Below are positions 57,564-64,000 of a DNA stretch of 64,000 nucleotides, piece after piece; position 1 is the stretch's first letter, and each line of letters opens with the position of its first letter. Below the pieces are notes generated by a model that worked only from the letters and a program-made list of their open reading frames with translations, ran no database searches and was not told the DNA's origin. The translations under genes were made by a program, and so were the position numbers. This DNA is from an uncultured Collinsella sp. (GTDB taxonomy: Bacteria > Actinomycetota > Coriobacteriia > Coriobacteriales > Coriobacteriaceae): the NCBI GenBank assembly GCA_902492935.1, contig CABUNJ010000006.1, positions 41,376 through 105,375 of the forward strand. Reading direction: 5' to 3'.

Positions 57564-60563
57564 ATGAGCGACATCATGAGGCCGATCCCGTTTTCGCAGC
57601 TGATGAACTGGATCATCGAGGAGCACAAGACTCAGGGCGCCGTCTTTGGCGTGCGCAAGATGGTCACGACCAACCAGGAGGGTGCGCTTCCCATTTTTGA
57701 CGAGCGCATCGAGACTCCGTTTGGCCCGGCCGCCGGTCCCAACACGCAGCTGGCCCAGAACATCGTGGCCTCTTATGTGGCTGGTTCCCGCTTCTTTGAG
57801 CTTAAGACCGTTCAGGTTATGGACGGCGAGGAGCTCTCCAAGTGCGTTAACAAGCCCTGCATTGTGGCGCAGGACGAGTGCTACAACTGCGAGTGGTCGA
57901 CCGAGCTCGAGGTTCCGCAGGCCTTTGCCGAGTACGTGAAGGCATGGTTCGCCTGCCACCTGATCGCTCGCGAGTACGGCCTGGGCAGCCCGGACGGCTT
58001 TGTCTTTAACATGTCGGTGGGCTATGACCTGGAGGGCATTAAGAGCCCCAAGGTCGATGCGTACATTGAGGGCATGAAGGACGCCAGCGGCTCCGAGGTT
58101 TGGAACGAGTGCCGCACGTGGGCGCTCGCTAACCTGGACAAGTTTGAGCATGTCGATGCTGCGTTTGTCGAGTCCATCCCGGCGCGCGTCTCCAACTCCA
58201 TTACCGAGTCCACGCTGCACGGCTGCCCGCCCGCCGAGATCGAGCGCATCGCGACCTACCTCATCACCGAGAAGGGCCTCAACACCTACATCAAGTGCAA
58301 CCCCACGCTGCTGGGCTATGAGTTTGCCCGCCAGCGCCTCAACGAGCTGGGCTTTGACTACATCGTCTTCGATGACACGCACTTCCGCGAGGACCTGCAG
58401 TGGGCCGATGCCGTGCCCATGTTCGAGCGCCTGATTGCCCTGTGCGCCGAGCGCGGTTTGGAGTTTGGCGTCAAGCTCACCAACACCTTCCCCGTCGATG
58501 TGACGAGGAACGAGCTGCCCTCCACCGAGATGTACATGTCGGGCCGTTCGCTGTTCTCGCTGACCATCGAGGCCGCCCGCCGCATTACCGAGCAGTTCGA
58601 TGGCAAGCTGCGCATCAGCTACTCCGGCGGTGCTACGGTCTACAACATCCGCGCCCTGTACGATGCCGGCATTTGGCCCGTCACCCTGGCGACCGACGTG
58701 CTCAAGCCTGGTGGCTACGAGCGCTTTAGCCAGATGGCCGGCGAGTTTACCGATCTGGACGGCAAGCCGTTTGAGGGTGTCTCTCTCGACGCCGTGACCG
58801 CGATCCAGGTCGATTCGCTTACCAACCCGCTCTATAAGAAGCCGCTGCGCCCGCTGCCCGATCGCAAGGTCGCCGGTAAGAGCCCGCTTTCCGACTGCTT
58901 TACCACGCCGTGCCGCACGAGCTGCCCCATCCAGCAGGATATTCCCGCCTACCTGGCGGCTGTTGACGAGGGTCGCTACGAGGACGCGCTCAACATTATC
59001 ATCGAGCGCAACGCCCTGCCGTTCATTACCGGCACCATCTGTCCGCATCCCTGCGGCCGTGCCTGCGAGCGTGCGTTCTACGAGCCCGAGGGCGCCCAGA
59101 TTCGCGCCAGCAAGCTCAAGGCCGCCCGCGAGGCCATGACCGCCGTGCTGCCCAAGCTGCGCGCCCAGGCCATCGCAAACGACGGCGAGCGCAACGTTGC
59201 CGTTATCGGCGGCGGCCCGGCCGGCCTGGCGACGGCGTTCTTCCTGACGCGTGCCGGCGTGCCCGTCACCATCTTCGAGGCCCGCGACTCTCTCGGCGGC
59301 GTGGTCCGTCACGTGATCCCCGAGTTCCGTATCGCCAGCGACGATATCTCCCACGATGCCGAGCTCTGCCTGGCCTTTGGCGCCAAGGTGCAGCTCAACG
59401 CTCGCGTTGATTCCATCGACGAACTCAAGGCTCAAGGCTTTACTGACGTGGTCGTGGCCACCGGTGCCTGGATGCCCGGCTCTGCGGGCTTGGGCGAGGG
59501 TGCCGAGCTCGATGTGCTGGAGTTCCTCGAGGCCGCCAAGAAGGGCGAGAAACTCGAACTGGGCGAGGACGTCGTGGTCATTGGCGCCGGCAACACCGCC
59601 ATGGACGCGGCCCGCGTGGCCAAGCGCCTGGCCGGCGTGAAGAACGTGCGCCTGGTGTATCGCCGCACCAAGAAGCAGATGCCCGCCGACGAGGAAGAGC
59701 TCGATCTTGCTCTTGCCGACGGCGTTGAGTTCTGCGAGCTGCTGGCGCCCAAGGCGCTCAACGGCTCCGTGCTGACCTGCGACGTTATGGAGCTCGGCGA
59801 GCCGGATGCAAGCGGCCGTCGCAGTCCCGTCGCCACGGGCGAGACCGTCGAGCTTTCCGCCACCACGGTGATCTGCGCCGTGGGCGAGGGCATCGATGCC
59901 AGCCTTTACGATGCCGCGAGCGTCGAGCACGACCGTCGCGGCCGTCTTGCCGCCACCTCCACCGGCGTTGAGGGCGTCTGGGCTGCGGGCGACTGCCGTC
60001 GCGGTCCTGCCACCGTGGTCGAGGCTATCGCCGACGCCGCGGAGGTCGCCCGTGCCATCGCCGGCGTGGACTTTAACAAGTACGCCGACTGCAACGAGCA
60101 GGCCGGCCGCGAGGACACCTGCTACGAGCGCAAGGGGTCGCTGTGCCGCGACAAGCGCAACTGCACCAAGACCCGCTGCCTGGGCTGCGGCTCGGTGTGC
60201 GAGGTCTGCTGCGACGTGTGCCCCAACCGCGCCAACGTGGCAATTAAGGTGCCGGGCCTGGCCAAGCATCAGGTCGTCCATGTCGACGGCATGTGCAACG
60301 AGTGCGGTAACTGCGCCGTGTTCTGCCCCTACCAGGAGGGTCGTCCCTACAAGGACAAGCTCACCCTGTTCTGGAGCGAGCAGGACATGGAGAACTCCGA
60401 GAACGAGGGCTTCCTGGCCGTGGACGAGGACCACTTTAAGGTCCGCGTCGCCGGCACGGTCCGCACCGTCTCGGTCGATGCCGTCAACACCGGTCTTCCC
60501 GAGGCCGTCCGCCTGACCATCAGGGCCGTGCGCGACAACTATTCGTACCTTCTTAAGAAATAG
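57564..60563 (+). CDS. YgfK-type FAD/Fe-S oxidoreductase (selenate reductase-like)
   Basis: The 999-residue protein joins a dihydroorotate dehydrogenase-like N-terminal barrel (about residues 1-420) to a glutamate synthase small-subunit-like half. A Fe-S region starts near Cys445 (CFTTPCRTSCPIQQD). The FAD motif VIGGGPAGLA is near residue 548, the NADPH motif VVIGAGNTAMD near 671. Two C-terminal 4Fe-4S clusters (about 870-930, including CNECGNCAVFCP) follow. It is very like the YgfK group, annotated as a putative selenate reductase subunit. It probably moves electrons to or from the molybdenum hydroxylase via the next gene. GAGGAG precedes ATG 57564. Confidence 0.88.
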   Translation: MSDIMRPIPFSQLMNWIIEEHKTQGAVFGVRKMVTTNQEGALPIFDERIETPFGPAAGPNTQLAQNIVASYVAGSRFFELKTVQVMDGEELSKCVNKPCIVAQDECYNCEWSTELEVPQAFAEYVKAWFACHLIAREYGLGSPDGFVFNMSVGYDLEGIKSPKVDAYIEGMKDASGSEVWNECRTWALANLDKFEHVDAAFVESIPARVSNSITESTLHGCPPAEIERIATYLITEKGLNTYIKCNPTLLGYEFARQRLNELGFDYIVFDDTHFREDLQWADAVPMFERLIALCAERGLEFGVKLTNTFPVDVTRNELPSTEMYMSGRSLFSLTIEAARRITEQFDGKLRISYSGGATVYNIRALYDAGIWPVTLATDVLKPGGYERFSQMAGEFTDLDGKPFEGVSLDAVTAIQVDSLTNPLYKKPLRPLPDRKVAGKSPLSDCFTTPCRTSCPIQQDIPAYLAAVDEGRYEDALNIIIERNALPFITGTICPHPCGRACERAFYEPEGAQIRASKLKAAREAMTAVLPKLRAQAIANDGERNVAVIGGGPAGLATAFFLTRAGVPVTIFEARDSLGGVVRHVIPEFRIASDDISHDAELCLAFGAKVQLNARVDSIDELKAQGFTDVVVATGAWMPGSAGLGEGAELDVLEFLEAAKKGEKLELGEDVVVIGAGNTAMDAARVAKRLAGVKNVRLVYRRTKKQMPADEEELDLALADGVEFCELLAPKALNGSVLTCDVMELGEPDASGRRSPVATGETVELSATTVICAVGEGIDASLYDAASVEHDRRGRLAATSTGVEGVWAAGDCRRGPATVVEAIADAAEVARAIAGVDFNKYADCNEQAGREDTCYERKGSLCRDKRNCTKTRCLGCGSVCEVCCDVCPNRANVAIKVPGLAKHQVVHVDGMCNECGNCAVFCPYQEGRPYKDKLTLFWSEQDMENSENEGFLAVDEDHFKVRVAGTVRTVSVDAVNTGLPEAVRLTIRAVRDNYSYLLKK

Positions 60564-60574
60564 GCGAGTCTCTT

Positions 60575-61054
60575 ATGGCCAAATCCATTCAACATAACGT
60601 GGCCTACGTTGCCTGCGGAAGTGGTTGCGCTTCCGCAGGCGGCGACGCCCGCTGCAGCGAAGGCTGCATTGGCTGTGGCGCCTGCGTCACGGCCTGCCCC
60701 CACGGCGCCATTGCGCTGGTCGATGGCATCGCCCGCGTGGATCGCTCCAAGTGCACGGGCTGTGGCCTGTGCGGTATGGCGTGCCCGCAGCGCGTGATTG
60801 CCTTCGTTCCCGGCTACCAGAACATTCTGGTGCGCTGCAACAACACAGATAAGGGCGCCATCGCTCGCAAGATCTGCGACACGAGCTGCATCGGTTGCGG
60901 CATGTGCGCTAAAAAGTGCCCTGCCGGCGCTATCCGCATCGAGGACAACTGCGCCCATATCGACGGCGTGGACTGCCTGTCGTGCGGCATGTGCGCCGTC
61001 GTCTGCCCGCATGGCGCCATCCACGACCGCACCGGCATCGCCGCCGGCGTGTAG
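60575..61054 (+). CDS. polyferredoxin with four 4Fe-4S motifs
   Basis: This 159-residue protein has four CxxCxxCxxxCP motifs: CIGCGACVTACP, CTGCGLCGMACP, CIGCGMCAKKCP and CLSCGMCAVVCP. It should carry electrons between the YgfK-type protein and the hydroxylase, which flank it at 11 and 12 bases. The Cys-rich N-terminal part (about residues 14-35) has extra cysteines of unclear role. No membrane segment is present. Confidence 0.88.
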   Translation: MAKSIQHNVAYVACGSGCASAGGDARCSEGCIGCGACVTACPHGAIALVDGIARVDRSKCTGCGLCGMACPQRVIAFVPGYQNILVRCNNTDKGAIARKICDTSCIGCGMCAKKCPAGAIRIEDNCAHIDGVDCLSCGMCAVVCPHGAIHDRTGIAAGV

Positions 61055-61066
61055 AAGGGAATCACC

Positions 61067-63844
61067 ATGGCACAGGAATTCACTTTTACCGTTAACGGCG
61101 TCGAGCGCACGACGACGGAGAATAAACCGCTGCTGCGCTACCTGCGCGACGACCTGCATATCCATTCCGCCAAGGACGGCTGCTCCGAAGGTGCTTGCGG
61201 TACCTGCACCATCCATGTGGACGGTGCGGCCGTCAAGGCGTGCGTGCTGACCACTGCTCTTGCTGCCGGTCGCAACATCGTAACCGTCGAGGGCCTGCCC
61301 GAGGACGTGCGCGAGGCCTTTGTGTACGCCTTTGGCGCCGTGGGCGCCGTGCAGTGCGGTTTTTGCATTCCCGGCATGGTCATGGCGGGCGCAGCGCTCA
61401 TCGCCGAGGACCCCGAGCCCACCGAGGAGCAGATTAAGTACGCCATTCGCGGTAACGTCTGCCGCTGCACCGGCTACAAAAAGATTATCGAGGGCATCTC
61501 GCTGGCCGCTGCGGTGCTCCGCGGCGAAAAGCAGATCGATGAGGACCTGGAGCGCGGCGATGACTACGGCGTGGGCAAGCGCGCCTTCCGTATCGACGTG
61601 CGCAAGAAGGTGCTCGGCGAGGGCAAGTATCCCGACGACATCGACGAGCTCGATCAGCCGGGCCTGACCTATGCCAGCGCCGTGCGCTCCAAGTATCCGC
61701 GCGCCCGCGTGCTCTCCATCGACACCTCCAAGGCCGAGGCCCTGCCCGGTGTGGTGGGCATCCTGCGCGCCGAGGACGTGCCGGTCAACCAGGTCGGCCA
61801 CCTTATCCAGGACTGGGACGTCATGATCGCCCAGGGCGATATCACCCGCTGCGTGGGTGACGCCATCGTGCTGGTGGTTGCCGAGGACGAGGCGACGCTC
61901 GAGAAGGCCAAGAAGCTCGTAAAGATTGACTACGAGCCGCTGGAGCCCGTGCGCAACATTGTCGAGGCCAAGGCTGCCGACGCCCCGCGCCTGCACGACA
62001 GCTTCTTTGCCTTTGGCAACACGGTGGAGCTCAAGGACAACGTGTGCCAGAGCCGTCACGTGACGCGCGGCGACGCCGCCAAGGCGCTGGCAGAAAGCGC
62101 GTTTACCGTGACGCAGCGCTTTACCACGCCCTTTACCGAGCATGCCTTCTTGGAGCCCGAGTGCGCCGTCGCCTTCCCGTACAAGAACGGCGTCAAGGTG
62201 CAGTCGACCGACCAGGGTGCCTACGACACGCGCAAAGAGTGTGCCCACATGTTTGGCTGGGACAACGAGCCCGAGCGCGTGGTCGTCGAGACCATGCTTG
62301 TGGGCGGCGGCTTTGGCGGCAAGGAGGACGTGTCCATCCAGCACCTGGCCGCGCTCGCCGCATATAAGTTCCAGCGTCCCGTGAAGTGCAAACTCACGCG
62401 CGCCGAGTCGCTCGCGTTCCATCCCAAGCGCCACGCCATGGACGGCACCTTTACGCTGGGCTGCGACGCCGAGGGCAACTTTACCGGTCTGGACTGCGAG
62501 ATCAACTTTGACACCGGCGCCTACGCGTCGCTGTGCGGCCCGGTGCTCGAGCGTGCCTGCACGCATGCCGTCGGCCCCTACAAGTACCAGAACACCGACA
62601 TTCGCGGCTTTGGCTACTACACCAACAACCCGCCCGCCGGCGCGTACCGCGGCTTTGGCGTTTGCCAGTCCGAGTTTGCGCTCGAGAGCCTGATCGACCT
62701 GCTGGCAGAGAAGGTCGGCCTGGATCCGTGGGAGATTCGTTACCGAAACGCTATCGAGCCGGGCGAGGTTTTGCCCAACGGCCAAATTGCCGATTGCTCC
62801 ACGGCGCTGAAGGAGACGCTGCTCGAGGTCAAGGATGCCTACTATGCGCATCCCGGACACGCCGGCATTGCCTGCGCCATGAAGAACGCCGGCGTGGGCG
62901 TGGGCCTGCCCGATGCCGGCCGCTGCAAGATTCGCGTCGAGAACGGCGTGGCCGTGGTCTATGCCGCCACGTCCGACATCGGCCAGGGCTGCAACACCGT
63001 CTTTTTGCAGGACGTTGCCGAGGCATGCGGTCTGCCGCTTCGCTGCATCGCCAACGGCGAGTGCTCCACCGAGAATGCTCCCGACTCCGGCACCACGTCT
63101 GGTTCGCGTCAGACGGTCGTGACCGGCGAGGCCGTGCGCGGCGCCGCCTTCCTGCTGCGCGATGCCATGGTAGGCATCGAGGCCGGCAAGCCTGCGCCTA
63201 CCGCCCCGGTGAGCGCGCATGGCGACGGCGTCAAGATCGAGTACGACGACGGTCGCGCCTATCAGCTGCACACGCAGGAGCTCGTCGCCGGCCAGGGCAT
63301 GCATCCTCAGGATCCCGCGGCAGCCATCAAGGCGCTCGAGGGATGCGAGTTTGGCTACGTGTACCTGGAGCCGACCGACAAGCTGGGCGCCGACGTTCCC
63401 AACCCCAAGAGCCATATCTGCTACGGCTTTGCCACGCATGTGGTTATTCTGGATGACAACGGCCGCGTGAGCGAGGTCTATGCCGCGCACGATTCCGGCA
63501 AGGTGGTCAACCCCATCTCCATCCAGGGTCAGATCGAAGGCGGCGTGCTCATGGGTATGGGCTATGCGCTTACCGAGGACTGGCCGCTCAAGGACTGCGT
63601 GCCCCAGGCAAGGTACGGCACGCTCGGGTTGTTCCGTGCGCCCGAGATTCCGGATATCCACGCCATCTACGTGGAGAAGGACGAGCTGCTGCCCGTGGCA
63701 TACGGCGGCAAGGGCATCGGCGAGATCGCAACGATCCCCACGGCGCCCGCCGTGCAGAACGCCTATCGCGCGTTTGACGGCAAGCTGCGTCCAGATCTGC
63801 CCATGGTGGATACGCCGTACAGCCGCGCCCGTCACCGCGGGTAG
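61067..63844 (+). CDS. fused xanthine dehydrogenase-type molybdenum hydroxylase
   Basis: This 925-residue enzyme hydroxylates purines. The N-terminal domain (about residues 1-155) binds two 2Fe-2S clusters (CSEGACGTC and CGFC...CRC). The remainder is the molybdopterin-binding subunit with GGGFGGKED (about 415) and the catalytic Glu886 in GKGIGEIATIP. No FAD domain is present, so electrons must leave through the Fe-S proteins upstream. This fused, FAD-less form with SsnA and YgfK neighbours matches the selenium-dependent molybdenum hydroxylase group. ATG 61067 has AAGGGAA upstream. Confidence 0.9.
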   Translation: MAQEFTFTVNGVERTTTENKPLLRYLRDDLHIHSAKDGCSEGACGTCTIHVDGAAVKACVLTTALAAGRNIVTVEGLPEDVREAFVYAFGAVGAVQCGFCIPGMVMAGAALIAEDPEPTEEQIKYAIRGNVCRCTGYKKIIEGISLAAAVLRGEKQIDEDLERGDDYGVGKRAFRIDVRKKVLGEGKYPDDIDELDQPGLTYASAVRSKYPRARVLSIDTSKAEALPGVVGILRAEDVPVNQVGHLIQDWDVMIAQGDITRCVGDAIVLVVAEDEATLEKAKKLVKIDYEPLEPVRNIVEAKAADAPRLHDSFFAFGNTVELKDNVCQSRHVTRGDAAKALAESAFTVTQRFTTPFTEHAFLEPECAVAFPYKNGVKVQSTDQGAYDTRKECAHMFGWDNEPERVVVETMLVGGGFGGKEDVSIQHLAALAAYKFQRPVKCKLTRAESLAFHPKRHAMDGTFTLGCDAEGNFTGLDCEINFDTGAYASLCGPVLERACTHAVGPYKYQNTDIRGFGYYTNNPPAGAYRGFGVCQSEFALESLIDLLAEKVGLDPWEIRYRNAIEPGEVLPNGQIADCSTALKETLLEVKDAYYAHPGHAGIACAMKNAGVGVGLPDAGRCKIRVENGVAVVYAATSDIGQGCNTVFLQDVAEACGLPLRCIANGECSTENAPDSGTTSGSRQTVVTGEAVRGAAFLLRDAMVGIEAGKPAPTAPVSAHGDGVKIEYDDGRAYQLHTQELVAGQGMHPQDPAAAIKALEGCEFGYVYLEPTDKLGADVPNPKSHICYGFATHVVILDDNGRVSEVYAAHDSGKVVNPISIQGQIEGGVLMGMGYALTEDWPLKDCVPQARYGTLGLFRAPEIPDIHAIYVEKDELLPVAYGGKGIGEIATIPTAPAVQNAYRAFDGKLRPDLPMVDTPYSRARHRG

Positions 63845-63910
63845 GGTAGGGCGCAGACGGCATTGCTGATGGACTGTTCGCGCACAACACCAACTGTATA
63901 TGCTGCACCT

Positions 63911-63946
63911 TTGGCCCCAGCTCCATCGCGAGCCGGGGCCTTTTGT
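63911..63946 (+). terminator. rho-independent terminator after the hydroxylase
   Basis: GGCCCC with GCTC pairs with GAGC and GGGGCC, followed by TTTTGTT. Downstream, CTGGCCGC/GCGGCCAG form another short hairpin at 63962-63980. No gene is seen before the window end. Confidence 0.85.
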
Positions 63947-64000
63947 TCAAGACTTTAGTCTGCTGGCCGCGCAGCGGCCAGCTTTAAACCACCCGCTACG

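Noticed and set aside
57396..63835. Long antisense frames opposite the YgfK-type and hydroxylase genes
   Set aside because: Same codon-bias effect. Their translations are repetitive, rich in Ala, Gly, Val and His, without domain features.

Overview
The window is GC-rich bacterial chromosome. It most resembles a Coriobacteriia (Actinomycetota) genome close to Collinsella. This placement is inferred from gene content and style: a FASII/ACC cluster with fused accDA, a purine/selenium-type molybdenum hydroxylase cluster, PTS plus GH4 sugar use, many GTG/TTG starts, and an rpoC with an unusual C-terminus. No rRNA, tRNA, CRISPR array, phage or complete insertion sequence was seen.

Layout. 0.2-5.2 kb: an alpha-glucoside-type PTS (EIICB), a divergent RpiR regulator, a GH4 phospho-glucosidase and a membrane protein. 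5.3-10.5 kb: MFS exporter, GH13 amylase, deoxyinosine glycosylase, an unknown protein and an aminotransferase. 10.6-13.2 kb: L10 leader, rplJ-rplL, galU. 13.4-21.5 kb: rpoB-rpoC. 21.6-23.9 kb: an ECF sigma factor and a membrane-anchored partner, boxed by repeats. 24.1-27.5 kb: rpsL-rpsG-fusA-rpsJ. 27.6-37.8 kb: birA divergent from a complete fabH-acpP-fabK-fabD-fabG-fabF-accB-fabZ-accC-accDA cluster. 37.8-41.0 kb: orphan PTS EIIC, cation efflux protein, histidine phosphatase. 41.5-47.3 kb: rplC-D-W, rplB-rpsS-rplV-rpsC-rplP-rpmC-rpsQ and rplN-rplX, ending at a terminator. 47.6-53.3 kb: Gfo/Idh dehydrogenase with a DeoR regulator, an RluA-type synthase with a U32 protein, and ridA. 53.4-63.9 kb: a YheO-type regulator divergent from a purine catabolism cluster (NCS2 permease, SsnA-type amidohydrolase, YgfK-type Fe-S flavoprotein, polyferredoxin, fused molybdenum hydroxylase).

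How the genes work together. The transcription (rpoBC) and translation (L10/L12, str, S10) loci lie on one strand. The S10/spc gene order is broken: rpsJ sits at the end of the str operon, about 10 kb of lipid genes lie between it and rplC, and the run stops after rplX. The fab/acc genes, with the biotin ligase next to them, cover nearly all of type II fatty acid synthesis. The last 10 kb looks like a purine uptake and hydroxylation module of the kind known to occur with selenium-dependent molybdenum hydroxylases.

The most striking undescribed structure is a family of four intergenic palindromic elements (A 10557-10788, B 21568-21759, C 23743-23934, D 41043-41207). All lie in the same orientation around the RNA polymerase and ribosomal operons. 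They share a core with the 11-mer CACTTAATGTG, whose flanking stem bases change in compensating pairs. Long outer arms differ between copies but stay self-complementary within each copy (49 of 49 pairs in D). Copies B and C are direct repeats that, with a 21-bp inverted repeat, frame the sigma-factor cassette. Other points: an alpha-CTD-like helix-hairpin-helix module on the RpoC C-terminus, Arg88 in S12, motifs shared between promoter regions, and a Fur-like site on the purine cluster promoter.
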